Shown in pieces: positions 8,386-18,729 of a DNA stretch of 64,000 nucleotides; position 1 is the first letter of the stretch; each line of letters opens with the position of its first letter. Under the pieces are notes generated by a model. The model was not told where the DNA came from. It made no database searches and worked only from the letters and a program-made list of their open reading frames with translations. A program made the position numbers and the translations under genes. Origin of the DNA: Polyangia bacterium (GTDB taxonomy: Bacteria > Myxococcota_A > Polyangia > Fen-1088); the NCBI GenBank assembly GCA_036268875.1, contig DATATI010000091.1, forward strand, positions 139,513 to 203,512, in the 5' to 3' direction.

Positions 8386-9563
8386 CCGGCGGGCGCCGGC
8401 CCGGGCCGCGTCCGCCGGCGGACGTGGCCGACCAGCGGTTCATGCGCCGGGCGCTGGCCCTGGCCGAACGGGGGCGGGGCAGCACGCGGCCGAACCCTGT
8501 GGTGGGCGCGCTGATCGTGCGCGCCGGGCGCGTGCTGGCGCAGGGCTATCATCGTCGGGCCGGCGCCCCGCACGCCGAGATCGAAGCGCTGACGGCGTTA
8601 CGGCGCGCGGGCGGCGACGCGCGCGGCGCCACGCTGTACGTGAACCTTGAACCGTGCTGCCACATCGGCCGCACTGGCCCCTGCAGCGAAGCGATCATCG
8701 CCGCAGGATTCGCCCGCGTCGTCGTCGCCTGCCGCGATCCCAATCCGCAGGTCGACGGGCGCGGCTTGGGGGCGTTGCGCCGGGCCGGCATCAGCGTCGA
8801 CGTCGGTTGCCTGGCGGCGGAGGCGCTGGCCGCCAATCGGGCGTTCTTCGTGTGGATCACCCGCCGCCGACCGCTGGTCACTCTGAAGGCGGCGGCGACC
8901 CTGGACGGTTTCATCGCGCCGCGGGCGCGGCCCGAACGGCGGGCGCCAGTTTGGATCACCGGCGACGACGCGCGACAGCTCGCCCATCAATTGCGCGGTC
9001 AGCATGATGCGGTGCTGGTCGGCGCGGGCACGGTGGCGGCGGACGATCCGTTGCTGACCGTGCGCCTGCCGGCTCGCAAACGAACGTTGCAGGCCCAGCC
9101 TCTGCGCGTCGTCGTCGACGGGCGGCTGCGTACGTCGCCGCGGGCGCGGGTGCTGGCTGGCAACGCCGCGGGCGCGACCACGCTGGTGGTGGGCGCAGTG
9201 GGCGCGCCGCCGGCGCGGGCGCGAAGGTTGGCGCGCGCCGGGGCAACCGTGGCGCTGCTGCCGGCGCGCGCCGGTCGCGTGCCCTTGCTGGCTCTTTTGC
9301 GCTGGCTGGCCGCGCGCGACATTCAATCCGTCCTGGTGGAGGGCGGCGCCGACGTGCTGGGCGCCTTCATCGACGCCCGCCTGGTCGATCGGGTGGCGAT
9401 TTTCATCGCGCCGCGCCTCCTGGGCGGAGGCATTCCGCTGGCGGCGGGCGCGGGCGCGGCGGTCGCCGACAGCCTGCGCCTGGGGCCGATCGCGGTGCGC
9501 TCCGTCGGAGACGATCTCTTACTGACCGCCGACGTCCTCCCGCGCGCCCCAGGCGGACGGTAG
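8382..9563 (+). CDS. ribD: Bifunctional riboflavin deaminase/reductase RibD
   Basis: A 393-residue protein from a GTG that overlaps nrdR. The N-terminal deaminase domain has HAE (His64, Glu66) and [11 protein letters not shown] (zinc ligands Cys92 and Cys101). The C-terminal half (from about 155) is the NADPH-dependent reductase, with TLDGFIA and [20 protein letters not shown]. It carries out two consecutive steps of riboflavin synthesis on the pyrimidine intermediate. The usual PCSHxGRTPPC reads [11 protein letters not shown] here, a conservative variation. Confidence 0.95.
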   Translation: MTGGRRPGPRPPADVADQRFMRRALALAERGRGSTRPNPVVGALIVRAGRVLAQGYHRRAGAPHAEIEALTALRRAGGDARGATLYVNLEPCCHIGRTGPCSEAIIAAGFARVVVACRDPNPQVDGRGLGALRRAGISVDVGCLAAEALAANRAFFVWITRRRPLVTLKAAATLDGFIAPRARPERRAPVWITGDDARQLAHQLRGQHDAVLVGAGTVAADDPLLTVRLPARKRTLQAQPLRVVVDGRLRTSPRARVLAGNAAGATTLVVGAVGAPPARARRLARAGATVALLPARAGRVPLLALLRWLAARDIQSVLVEGGADVLGAFIDARLVDRVAIFIAPRLLGGGIPLAAGAGAAVADSLRLGPIAVRSVGDDLLLTADVLPRAPGGR

Positions 9564-9569
9564 CCTGGG

Positions 9570-9578
9570 TGCTATAAT
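9570..9578 (+). promoter_or_regulatory. Extended -10 promoter ahead of ribE
   Basis: A perfect TATAAT at 9573-9578 is preceded by TG one base upstream (TGC-TATAAT), the extended -10 configuration that can work without a -35; none is visible. In DNA this GC-rich a perfect hexamer between ribD and ribE is unlikely to be accidental. It would start transcription near 9585, giving ribE and the downstream genes an internal promoter. Confidence 0.5.
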
Positions 9579-9587
9579 GGTCCTCCA

Positions 9588-9609
9588 TTCGCCGGGAAAT
9601 CGCGGCGAA
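9588..9609 (+). promoter_or_regulatory. Leader hairpin upstream of ribE
   Basis: A perfect 7-bp stem (TTCGCCG/CGGCGAA, 8-base loop) followed by further A residues lies 13 bases before the ribE ATG, where a ribosome-binding site would be expected. It could modulate ribE translation or stabilise a processed 5' end. It does not resemble the FMN (RFN) riboswitch. Confidence 0.4.
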
Positions 9610-9622
9610 AAACCCAGCAATC

Positions 9623-10295
9623 ATGTTCACCGGAATCATCGAGGCGACCGGCCTGGTCGCGGCCTTCGATCGCCAGCCGGCGGGCGGTGTGCGGCTGGCG
9701 GTGACCACCACCCTGCCGGTGCACGAGTTGCCGCTCGGCGCCAGCATCGCCGTCGACGGCGTGTGCCTGACCGTGATCGAACGCGGTCCCGGTCGATTCG
9801 CCGCTGACTTAGGTCCCGAGACTTTGGCCTGCACGACGCTGGACGCGCTTTTCATCGGGGCGCGGGTTCATCTCGAACGGCCGCTGCGGCTCGGCGACGC
9901 GCTGGGCGGGCACCTGGTCGCCGGGCACGTCGACGGCGTGGGGACCATCGTGGCGCGCCGGCCGCTGGGAGACGCGCTGCAGTTGCAGTTGACGGCGCCG
10001 GCCGCGGTGGCGCCCACGTTGGTGCCGAAGGGATCGATCACCGTCGACGGCGTCAGCCTGACGGTGAACAAGGTCGACAGCGATCAATTTTCTGTCACGC
10101 TGATTCCGCACACGCTGGCGGTGACGACGTTGGGGGGAAAAATGGAAGGGGCGCGGGTGAACCTGGAAGGCGATCTGATCGGCAAGCACGTCGACCGACT
10201 GGTCCGGGCGCGGCTGAAGGCGACCGCCGCCGCCAGCGACGAAACCAAGGATGATCCCGCGCGCGAAGGTTTGTCGCTGGAGACGTTGAGGAAGC

Positions 10296-10309
<14 letters not shown>
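9623..10309 (+). CDS. ribE: Riboflavin synthase alpha chain RibE
   Basis: A 228-residue protein with the diagnostic MFTGIIEATG start and two lumazine-binding barrel repeats (about 1-97 and 98-200), each with an SITVDGVSLTV-type or SIAVDGVCLTV-type segment. It dismutates two dimethylribityllumazine molecules into riboflavin and the pyrimidine precursor. The C-terminal 20 residues are an unconserved tail. It overlaps the next gene by 14 bases. No clear Shine-Dalgarno; a hairpin occupies that space. Confidence 0.95.
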
Positions 10310-11504
<1,195 letters not shown>

Positions 11505-11506
11505 CC

Positions 11507-12070
11507 ATGTCGAACCTGCGAGACAAATTCAGCGGCGAGATCCACGAGGGCATGCTGACCGCGCAAGGCCGGCGGTTCGCCGTGGTCGCCGCCCGCTTCA
11601 ACGATTTCATCGTCGAAAAGCTGATTGACGGCGCCCTGGACGCCCTGCGCCGCACCGGCGCCGCCGACGGCGACATCGAGATCTTTCGCTGCCCGGGGGC
11701 GATGGAGCTGCCGGGGCTGGTCCGGCGGGTGGCCGACAGTGACCGCTTCGACGGCATCATCTGCCTGGGCGCGGTGATCCGCGGGGCCACGCCGCACTTT
11801 GATCTGGTGGTCGGCGAGGCGACGGCGGGGGTGGCCCGCATCGCCGCCGACGCGCGCGCCGCGATCGCCTACGGCGTCTTGGCCTGCGAGACCATCGAAC
11901 AAGCGGTCGAGCGCGCCGGCACCAAGGCTGGCAACCGCGGCTTTGACGCGGCGATGGTGGCCTTGGAGATGGCTGATCTTTACGCGCAGATGCGCGCCTC
12001 GGCGAAGGTCGGCGGTGACGCCGACGCCGATCGCCAGGTGCCGGCTTCGATCGGCCGTCGCAGTAAGTGA
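11507..12070 (+). CDS. ribH: Lumazine synthase RibH
   Basis: The ATG is 2 bases after the ribBX stop. The 187-residue protein has substrate-binding ARFNDFI, the RCPGAMELP loop, GAVIRGATPHFDLVV with the catalytic His, and GVLACETIEQA. It condenses the ribityl pyrimidine with dihydroxybutanone phosphate, and family members form pentamers or 60-mer capsids. The last 25 residues (after YAQMRASA) are an extra charged tail relative to typical 155-residue homologues. Confidence 0.95.
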   Translation: MSNLRDKFSGEIHEGMLTAQGRRFAVVAARFNDFIVEKLIDGALDALRRTGAADGDIEIFRCPGAMELPGLVRRVADSDRFDGIICLGAVIRGATPHFDLVVGEATAGVARIAADARAAIAYGVLACETIEQAVERAGTKAGNRGFDAAMVALEMADLYAQMRASAKVGGDADADRQVPASIGRRSK

Positions 12071-12077
12071 TGCGCTG

Positions 12078-12539
12078 ATGGTTGGAACGCGCAGGAGGTC
12101 GCGCGAGGTCGCGCTGCAGATCATCCACCAGATGGATCTGTCCCCCGAGATGGACGCAGGCGCCGCCTTGCGCGCCTACTTCGACAACCTGTGGCCGGAC
12201 GCCACCGCCCACGACTGGGACGAAGGCGGCAACCTGCCGCCGTCGGTGGAGCAGCCGCTCATCGAAGAGCTGGTGCGGGGGTTCGCCCAGCACCGCGGCG
12301 AGCTGGACGAACTTTTGGCCGGGCTGTCGCGCAACTGGCGGGTGGAACGGATGTCGCCGGTGGATCGCAACGTCATTCGCCTGGGGCTTTACGAGCTGAA
12401 ATACGATCAGAGCGTGCCGATCAACGTGGTCATCAACGAAGCGATCGAGCTGGCCAAGCGTTTCGGCACCGCCGAGGGCGCAGGGTTCGTCAATGGCATG
12501 CTGGATCGGGCCGTGACCGAGCTCGGCATCCGTCCGTAG
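12078..12539 (+). CDS. nusB: Transcription antitermination factor NusB
   Basis: A 153-residue helical protein. It has the start RRRSREVALQIIHQMDLS and the C-terminal signature SPVDRNVIRLGLYEL plus NVVINEAIELAKRFG and FVNGMLD. NusB binds boxA RNA with S10 (NusE) in rRNA antitermination complexes. Its place directly after ribH is the common rib-nusB arrangement. Translation likely starts at the ATG at 12078, 7 bases after the ribH stop. Confidence 0.95.
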   Translation: MVGTRRRSREVALQIIHQMDLSPEMDAGAALRAYFDNLWPDATAHDWDEGGNLPPSVEQPLIEELVRGFAQHRGELDELLAGLSRNWRVERMSPVDRNVIRLGLYELKYDQSVPINVVINEAIELAKRFGTAEGAGFVNGMLDRAVTELGIRP

Positions 12540-12544
12540 GGGCC

Positions 12545-13066
12545 ATGCAGATCGGGTTTTTGCCGGTCGAGCTTGCCCGCTGGGACCAGGCCAAGCCGAG
12601 CGAGTTGTTGACGGTCGGTTTCTGGAGCGACGTTCGTCCCCTGCGCGGCGTCCCCGGTCTTCTGGACTGGCGCCTGTGCGGCAAGCTGTCGGCCTGGATG
12701 GCCTCCGGCAAGGTGGCCGGCACCGACGGTGAGCAGACGCTTTTTCCCAGCGGCGGCCGCCTGCCGTGGAAGCTGGTGCTGGTGGCGGGCCTGGGCCGGC
12801 GCGCCGACTTCACGGAGAAAAAATTTCGCGCCGTGGTCCATCGCATCGTCAAGACCATGCGCGGCCTCGGTCTGCAGCGCGCGGCGATGGCCTTGCCGGG
12901 GCGGGGTGAGAGCACCGGCATCCCGGCGCGGCGGGCGCTCGACTTGGTCATTCACGAAAGCGAAGAAGTCCAACCCGGGATCCTGACCGAGCTGACCGTC
13001 ATTGATGGGCCGACCGCTCAAAAAGAAATGACCGACCTTCTGCGCCAGCGCGGCATGCGCGGCTAG
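12545..13066 (+). CDS. Stand-alone leucyl-aminopeptidase N-domain-like protein
   Basis: A 173-residue protein that looks like the N-terminal macro-fold domain of M17 leucyl aminopeptidases (the KLVLVAGLGRRADFTEKKFR and RKAL-like helix pattern). The metal-binding catalytic domain is absent, since the frame ends in the normal place 19 bases before the xerD region. It begins 5 bases after nusB and so joins the rib-nusB operon. It is therefore not a peptidase; a ligand-binding or regulatory role is only a guess. Confidence 0.65.
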   Translation: MQIGFLPVELARWDQAKPSELLTVGFWSDVRPLRGVPGLLDWRLCGKLSAWMASGKVAGTDGEQTLFPSGGRLPWKLVLVAGLGRRADFTEKKFRAVVHRIVKTMRGLGLQRAAMALPGRGESTGIPARRALDLVIHESEEVQPGILTELTVIDGPTAQKEMTDLLRQRGMRG

Positions 13067-13153
13067 TGCCCCGCCACAGGGAATTTGAGAGCGTGCGCCG
13101 GGTGCGCGCGCCTCGAATTTGCGTCGGTGGCGGTTTCGGCCGACGATCGTTCG

Positions 13154-14056
13154 GTGAAGGCGACCACGTTAGACGCGGCGATTCAGCAGTTTTTGGATCA
13201 CGTCCGCGTCGAGCGGGAGCTGACACCGGCCACGGTGGCGGCGTACGGGCGCGACCTGGCCGACTTTGCGCGCTTCGTGAGCGGGCGAAAAATCACCGCG
13301 GTCGCGGCCATCAAAGGCATCGACGTGCTGGACTACCTGGCGCGCCTGACCGAGCAAAAACTTTCGGCGCGATCGCAGGCGCGGCGGCTGATCGCCTTGC
13401 GGCAGATGTTCAAGTTCCTGAAGGCGGAAAACATCTGCGCGGTAAACCCCACCGAAGACGTCGACCTGCCGCGCTTCGGGCGCAAGCTGCCGGACTTCCT
13501 CACCGTCGAGGAAGTGGATCAGTTGCTGGCCGCGCCCAACCGCACCACCGCGCGCGGGGTCCGCGACGCGGCGATGCTGGAGACGCTGTACGCCACCGGC
13601 TTGCGCGTGTCCGAGCTGGTCAAGGTGCGGCTGCGCGACATCAACTTCGACGCCGGCTACCTGATGACGTTCGGCAAGGGCCGCAAGGAACGTCTGGTCC
13701 CCATCGGTGAGGTGGCGCTGGGCGGACTGCGCAGCTACATCGAGAGCGTGCGGGCCGATTTCACCGGCGGACGGGCCATCGACGCGGTCTTTCTGACTCA
13801 CCACGGGCGGACGATGACCCGGCAGGGGTTCTGGAAGCTGCTCGGGCGCTATGCCGTCGCGGCCGGCATTCGCAAGCGCATCTCGCCGCACAAGCTGCGG
13901 CATTCGTTCGCCACGCATCTGGTGGAACGCGGCGCCGACCTGCGCGCCGTGCAGGCCATGCTGGGACACGCCGACATCGGCACGACAGAGATTTACACCC
14001 ACCTGTCCCGGCGCCACCTGCGCGCCGTGTACGACAAGTTCCACCCGCGCGCCTGA
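13154..14056 (+). CDS. xerD: Tyrosine recombinase XerD/XerC
   Basis: A 300-residue protein from a GTG, the normal XerD length; an open frame reaches a start at 13085 but the extra 23 residues are not family-like. It has an N-terminal core-binding SAM-like domain (LTPATVAAYGRDL). The catalytic residues are all present: Arg in GLRVSEL, Lys in GKGRKER, His-x-x-Arg in HKLRHSFATH, His in LGHADIGTT and Tyr in IYTHL. Xer enzymes resolve chromosome dimers at dif. The neighbours (scpA, scpB) are segregation genes, and no mobile-element genes are near. Confidence 0.93.
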   Translation: MKATTLDAAIQQFLDHVRVERELTPATVAAYGRDLADFARFVSGRKITAVAAIKGIDVLDYLARLTEQKLSARSQARRLIALRQMFKFLKAENICAVNPTEDVDLPRFGRKLPDFLTVEEVDQLLAAPNRTTARGVRDAAMLETLYATGLRVSELVKVRLRDINFDAGYLMTFGKGRKERLVPIGEVALGGLRSYIESVRADFTGGRAIDAVFLTHHGRTMTRQGFWKLLGRYAVAAGIRKRISPHKLRHSFATHLVERGADLRAVQAMLGHADIGTTEIYTHLSRRHLRAVYDKFHPRA

Positions 14057-14197
14057 CGTTGACCGGGCGCGATCGCGTCAGGTATACGAGAGCGGGCGGC
14101 GCATGCGGTGCCGCCGGGTCGCGCATTTCACCCCCATGAATTTTTCAATTGCTCAGCCACGCACGGCGCGCACCGCGCCGCTCACGAAGGGGCAGGC

Positions 14198-15082
14198 GTG
14201 AACGCCGACGCCGGCAACGCTCCCTATCGCGTGGCGCTGCCCGAGTTCGAGGGGCCGCTGGATCTGCTGCTGCACCTTTGCAAGACGCACGAGATCGAGA
14301 TCGTGAATATCCCGATCGCCTTCATCACCGAGAAGTACCTGGAGTACCTGGAAGTGATGCAGTCGATGCCGGTGGACATGGCCGCCGACTATCTGGTCAT
14401 GGCGGCGACGCTGGCCTATCTGAAATCGCGCGAGCTGGTGCCGTCGCCTGAACCACTGGAGGTGGTGCCAGAAGAAGAGGGCGAGGTTCTAGACCCGCGC
14501 GAAGAATTGATTCGCCGCTTGCTGCAGTATCAAAAGTACAAGGACGCCGCCGAGAAGCTGGGCGCGCGGCCCATCGAGGGACGCAACGTTTTTGGGCGCG
14601 GCGCCGAGCTTGAGGGTGGCGCCGAGCAAGGCCCGCTGGCCGAGCACTCGGTGTGGAAGCTGATCGAATCGTTCGGCAAGCTGCTGGACAAAGCCGGGAC
14701 CAAGCTGGCCCACCACGACGTGGTCGTCGATCGCATGTCGATCAGCGAGCGCATCAACCAGCTCATCGATCGCATCGAATCGGGCGGCGGGTCGTTTCGG
14801 TTCGACGCCTGCTTCGACCTGCAGTTGCCCGAAGACGAGCTGCGCAACCAGGTGGTGGTGACGCTGCTGGCGATTCTTGAGCTGGCGCGATTGAAGGTGA
14901 TTCGCGTGCTGGCCTCGCCCGACAGCGAGACGCTGTTCATCGCCCAGGTGCAGGGCGCGGCGCTGGCCGACGCCCGCCAGGCCGAGGTGACGTCGGCGCT
15001 GGAAGTGACCGACGAAACCAGCGACGGAGACGAAAAGTCGGAGGCAAGTCCTGCTTCCGGGGAGAAGAATGAAGAAACGTAA
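14198..15082 (+). CDS. scpA: Segregation and condensation protein ScpA
   Basis: A 294-residue kleisin. The N-terminal motif [19 protein letters not shown] and [20 protein letters not shown] bind the SMC neck; the C-terminal winged helix (about 190-265, [17 protein letters not shown]) binds the SMC head. The last 30 residues are acidic and probably disordered. The GTG start follows a purine-rich GAAGGGG. It bridges SMC with ScpB in the bacterial condensin. It overlaps scpB by 14 bases. The 141-base gap after xerD shows no obvious feature. Confidence 0.95.
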   Translation: MNADAGNAPYRVALPEFEGPLDLLLHLCKTHEIEIVNIPIAFITEKYLEYLEVMQSMPVDMAADYLVMAATLAYLKSRELVPSPEPLEVVPEEEGEVLDPREELIRRLLQYQKYKDAAEKLGARPIEGRNVFGRGAELEGGAEQGPLAEHSVWKLIESFGKLLDKAGTKLAHHDVVVDRMSISERINQLIDRIESGGGSFRFDACFDLQLPEDELRNQVVVTLLAILELARLKVIRVLASPDSETLFIAQVQGAALADARQAEVTSALEVTDETSDGDEKSEASPASGEKNEET

Positions 15083-16376
15083 GAAAAAGGGCGACGCGAC
15101 CACCGGAGCGACAGGGGCCACCAGCGGAGCGGCCGACGCGGCTGGCGAAGCGGCGGACGCTCTCACGCCGGGGCCGGACAGCGGCGCCGTGGTCCAGGTG
15201 ATCGATGCGTCCGAGGAGCCCACGCAGGTGAACGACGCGCCGGTGCCCGAGGAGGCGCGCGGTCCGGAGGTCGCCAGCGATGATCCGTTGGACGTGGCCA
15301 TCGACGTGCACCTCGAAGGGCCGGCCGAGACCACTCAGCAGTCGCCGACCGAGGTGGTGATGCCGCCCATCGACGCGCCCGACGCCTGGGACGGGCCGAC
15401 GGCGGTGGCGGGGTTGGACGAGGTGGCCGCGCTGGTGGCGCGGTCGGCGCGCCCGGAGCTTGGCGAAGGGCATGCCGGCGACGAGGCCGGGACGCCGGTG
15501 GGCCAGATCGGTGAAGCGACGGCCGAGGCGACGGCCGAAAACGAATCCCCGCCGGTTGAATCAACCAGCCGGCTGGAGATGATCATCGAGAGCCTGATCT
15601 TCGCGTCGGACAAGCCGCTTGGTCTCAACGAACTGAAGCGGTTGGTGGACGAACGCGACGCCAAGAAGCTCAGCGCTGCGCTGGAGACGCTGAAGGCGCG
15701 CCATCAAGATACCGGCATTCAGCTTCTGGGCGTGGCGGGCGGCTGGCAGTTTCGCACCAATCCAGAGAACAGCCCGTGGGTGGGCAAGTTGCTGTCGGGC
15801 AAACCGGCGCGGCTGTCGCGCGCCATGCTGGAGACGTTGTCCATCGTCGCCTACCGGCAGCCGATCACCCGGCCGGAGATCGACGAGATCCGCGGCGTCG
15901 ACTGCGGTCCGGTGCTAAAGACGCTGCTGGATCGAGGGATGGTGCGGATGATCGGGAAGAAGGAAGACGTCGGTCGGCCGATCTTGTACGGCACCACGCC
16001 GGAGTTTCTGCGCACGTTCAGCTTGCGCGATCTCACCGAGCTGCCGACGCTGCGCGAGTTCCACGAGCTGGGCGTGGCGGAGATGGCCAAGGTCGACGCC
16101 GAAGCGCCGCGTCCGTCGGGCGCGGGCGCCAGCGGTGGCGCTGGCGATGCTGCGGCCGCGCCGGCTGCGGCGCCGACGGCGATGCCGCCGCCCACTGAAT
16201 TGACGGCCGCCGATCCCGACGAGGAAGACGCGCTGCTGTCCGAGCTGGAGGAAGCCACCAGCGCCGCCAGCAAGGCCAGCAAGGCACGCGAATCGGGCGA
16301 CGCGCCTCCCTCGGACGAATCAGCGGGCATCGAGTCGGCCGCACCGGCGGCGGCGTCCGAGACGCCCGAAGGCTGA
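15069..16376 (+). CDS. scpB: Segregation and condensation protein ScpB with long disordered tails
   Basis: The product is 435 residues, about twice the usual ScpB. The conserved tandem winged-helix core is near residues 160-345 ([19 protein letters not shown], then [20 protein letters not shown] and [18 protein letters not shown]). The first 155 residues start with a basic patch (KKRKKKGD) and are otherwise acidic and Ala/Gly/Pro-rich; the last 80 are Ala/Glu-rich. Both look disordered. ScpB dimers bind ScpA on SMC. The start overlaps scpA by 14 bases; a later start would shorten the tail but none is better supported. Confidence 0.93.
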   Translation: MKKRKKKGDATTGATGATSGAADAAGEAADALTPGPDSGAVVQVIDASEEPTQVNDAPVPEEARGPEVASDDPLDVAIDVHLEGPAETTQQSPTEVVMPPIDAPDAWDGPTAVAGLDEVAALVARSARPELGEGHAGDEAGTPVGQIGEATAEATAENESPPVESTSRLEMIIESLIFASDKPLGLNELKRLVDERDAKKLSAALETLKARHQDTGIQLLGVAGGWQFRTNPENSPWVGKLLSGKPARLSRAMLETLSIVAYRQPITRPEIDEIRGVDCGPVLKTLLDRGMVRMIGKKEDVGRPILYGTTPEFLRTFSLRDLTELPTLREFHELGVAEMAKVDAEAPRPSGAGASGGAGDAAAAPAAAPTAMPPPTELTAADPDEEDALLSELEEATSAASKASKARESGDAPPSDESAGIESAAPAAASETPEG

Positions 16377-16377
16377 C

Positions 16378-17100
16378 ATGCGGTTGCAACGATTCCTGGC
16401 CCAGGCCGGCGTGGCCTCGCGCCGATCGGCGGAGCAGCTCATCGCCGGCGGCTCGGTGAAGGTGAATGGCGCGTCGGTCACCGCGCCCGGCACGGTGGTC
16501 GGTCGCGACGACAAGGTGGAAGTCGACGGCCGTCGGGTCTACCCCGAACGGCCGATTTACCGCCTGATGCTGAAGCCGCGCGCCTGCCTGGCCACGCTGA
16601 AGCCGACCGCCGACCGCCCGACGCTGGCCCGATACCTGCGCGACGCCGAGCCCGGCCTGCAGGTGGTGGCGCCGCTGGATTTTCCCGCCGAGGGTCTGAT
16701 CCTGCTGACCAACGACGGCGAGCTGGCCGAACGGGTGGCCAAGCCGCGGCGCGGGCCGGGGATCCCGATGACGTATCACCTCAAGCTGCAAGGCAAGCTG
16801 ACCGACGAGGAGATCACGCGTTTGCTGCGCGGCTGGCGCTGGGAAGGCCGCTTGATCAGGCCGCAAGCGATCGATGCGCTGGCCGCCACCGACAAGAACA
16901 TGTGGCTGGAGATGGTGGTCGACGAGACCCGGCCGCGCGCCCTGAAGGCGGCGGGTGAATTGATTCGCCACACGTTGCTGAAGATCTCGCGGGTGCGTCT
17001 GGGGGGCCTGTCGTTCGAAGGTCTGCCGATGGGTGGCTGGCGCGATCTGACGAAGGTCGAAGTGGCCGATCTGCGGCGCCGCGCCGGCCTCGAAGCCTGA
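16378..17100 (+). CDS. rluB: RsuA/RluB-family 23S/16S pseudouridine synthase
   Basis: A 240-residue protein with an S4 RNA-binding domain (RLQRFLAQAGVASRRSAEQLI) and an RsuA-type catalytic domain containing LDFPAEGLILLTNDGELA with the nucleophilic Asp. The scpA-scpB-rluB order is widespread, which favours RluB over RsuA. In most members the catalytic Asp is preceded by Gly-Arg-Leu; here it is Ala-Pro-Leu. The enzyme isomerises uridine in rRNA. It starts 1 base after scpB. Confidence 0.85.
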   Translation: MRLQRFLAQAGVASRRSAEQLIAGGSVKVNGASVTAPGTVVGRDDKVEVDGRRVYPERPIYRLMLKPRACLATLKPTADRPTLARYLRDAEPGLQVVAPLDFPAEGLILLTNDGELAERVAKPRRGPGIPMTYHLKLQGKLTDEEITRLLRGWRWEGRLIRPQAIDALAATDKNMWLEMVVDETRPRALKAAGELIRHTLLKISRVRLGGLSFEGLPMGGWRDLTKVEVADLRRRAGLEA

Positions 17101-17171
17101 TGCGTCACGCGCCGGGTGCGCCGGCGGACGTTTCCTCTTCTCGGCGGGGCGGACAGTGATAAAACTTTCGC

Positions 17172-18725
17172 GTGGCTAGAATCGCACGGGCGTTGATCTC
17201 GGTTTCGGACAAGGCAGGCCTCCTCGATTTCGCGCGCGGCCTTTTGAAAGAAGGCGTGGAGATCCTGTCCACCGGGGGCACGGCGAAGGCGCTGCTGGAG
17301 GGCGGCGTGCCCGTGCGCGAGGTCAGCGAGTTCACCGGCGCGCCGGAGATTCTGGATGGCCGGGTAAAGACGCTGCACCCGCGCGTGCACGGCGGCATCC
17401 TGGGCCGCCCGACGGAAAAGCACCGGCAAGAGATGCAGCAGGCCGGCCTGGTGAACATCGATCTGGTGGTCGTCAACCTTTACCCGTTTCGTGAGACGGT
17501 GGCCCGTGGCGCCGCCTTCGACGAGGTCATCGAGAACATCGACATCGGCGGCCCGGCGATGATCCGGTCGGCGGCGAAGAACCACGAACGGGTCACCGTG
17601 GTCGTCGAACCCGCCGACTATCCCCGCGTGCTGGAGCAACTTCAAGCCGGCGGCGAGATCACGGACGGTCTGCGCTATGATCTGGCGCGCAAGGCGTTCG
17701 CCCACACCGCCGCCTATGACGGCGCGATCGCCGCCCACCTTGGCCGCCTGGCCACGCCCGACGCCGCACCGGCGGATTTTTCGGACACCATGCACCTGTC
17801 GGCGTCGCTGGTGCGCGCCTTGCGCTACGGCGAAAACCCGCACCAGAAGGCGGCGTTCTACGCGCTCGACGACGCGACCGGCCCGTCGCTGGCGCGCGCG
17901 GAGATCTTGCAAGGCAAGGAGCTGTCGTACAATAACCTGCTGGATCTGGACGCGGCGATGCGGCTGGCGGCGGAGTTTTCCCGCCCGGCGGCGGCGATCA
18001 TCAAGCACACCAATCCGTGCGGCGTGGCGGTCAGCGACGAAGGGGTGGCCCACGCCTATCGCCGCGCCCGCGAGACGGATCCGGTGTCGGCCTTCGGCGG
18101 CATCGTGGCGGTCAATCGCCCCGTCGACGCGGCGCTGGGACGCGAGCTGGCCGAGACGTTCCTTGAGTGCGTGATCGCGCCCAGCTATTCGCCCGAGGCG
18201 TTGACCACGCTGTCGTCAAAGAAGAACCTGCGCTTGCTGGCCTTCGATTTTCGCGGCGACCAATCGACTGGATTCGACCTGCGCAGCATCGCCGGTGGTT
18301 TCCTTCTGCAGACGCGCGACACGACGACGTCGGCTGCGGCTGCCGGCAAGGTGGCGTCGAAGCGCACGCCCACCGCCAGTGAGTTGCTGGATCTCGATTT
18401 CGCCTGGCGGGTGGCCAAGCACGTGAAGTCGAACGCCATCGTCTTCGCCGGCGGCGGACACACCCTGGGCATCGGGGCCGGCCAGATGTCGCGCGTGGAT
18501 TCGGTGCGCATCGCCATTTCGAAGGCGCGGTCGTCGCTGGGCGGCGCCGTGCTGGCGTCGGACGCGTTCTTTCCCTTCCGCGACGGCGTCGATGAAGCGG
18601 CGCGGGCCGGCGTCACCGCTGTCATCCAGCCGGGCGGTTCGGTGCGCGACGACGAGGTGCTGGCCGCCGCGGACGAGCACAACATGGCCGTCGTTCTCAC
18701 CGGCGAAAGACACTTCAAGCACTAG
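17172..18725 (+). CDS. purH: Bifunctional purine enzyme PurH (AICAR transformylase/IMP cyclohydrolase)
   Basis: A 517-residue protein of standard length from a GTG. The N-terminal MGS-like cyclohydrolase domain has [15 protein letters not shown] and [15 protein letters not shown]. The C-terminal transformylase has LRYGENPHQ, the catalytic [16 protein letters not shown] and the ending [17 protein letters not shown]. It performs the last two steps of IMP synthesis. It heads a purH-purD-purE group, with 4 bases to purD. Confidence 0.97.
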   Translation: MARIARALISVSDKAGLLDFARGLLKEGVEILSTGGTAKALLEGGVPVREVSEFTGAPEILDGRVKTLHPRVHGGILGRPTEKHRQEMQQAGLVNIDLVVVNLYPFRETVARGAAFDEVIENIDIGGPAMIRSAAKNHERVTVVVEPADYPRVLEQLQAGGEITDGLRYDLARKAFAHTAAYDGAIAAHLGRLATPDAAPADFSDTMHLSASLVRALRYGENPHQKAAFYALDDATGPSLARAEILQGKELSYNNLLDLDAAMRLAAEFSRPAAAIIKHTNPCGVAVSDEGVAHAYRRARETDPVSAFGGIVAVNRPVDAALGRELAETFLECVIAPSYSPEALTTLSSKKNLRLLAFDFRGDQSTGFDLRSIAGGFLLQTRDTTTSAAAAGKVASKRTPTASELLDLDFAWRVAKHVKSNAIVFAGGGHTLGIGAGQMSRVDSVRIAISKARSSLGGAVLASDAFFPFRDGVDEAARAGVTAVIQPGGSVRDDEVLAAADEHNMAVVLTGERHFKH

Positions 18726-18729
18726 CGGT

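Noticed and set aside
9564-9622. FMN riboswitch before ribE
   Set aside because: The gap is only 59 bases and lacks the conserved RFN elements; only a simple hairpin is present.
13154-14056. Tyrosine recombinase as a sign of an integrated element
   Set aside because: It has XerD length and catalytic residues, sits between housekeeping genes, and no att-like repeats or element genes are nearby.
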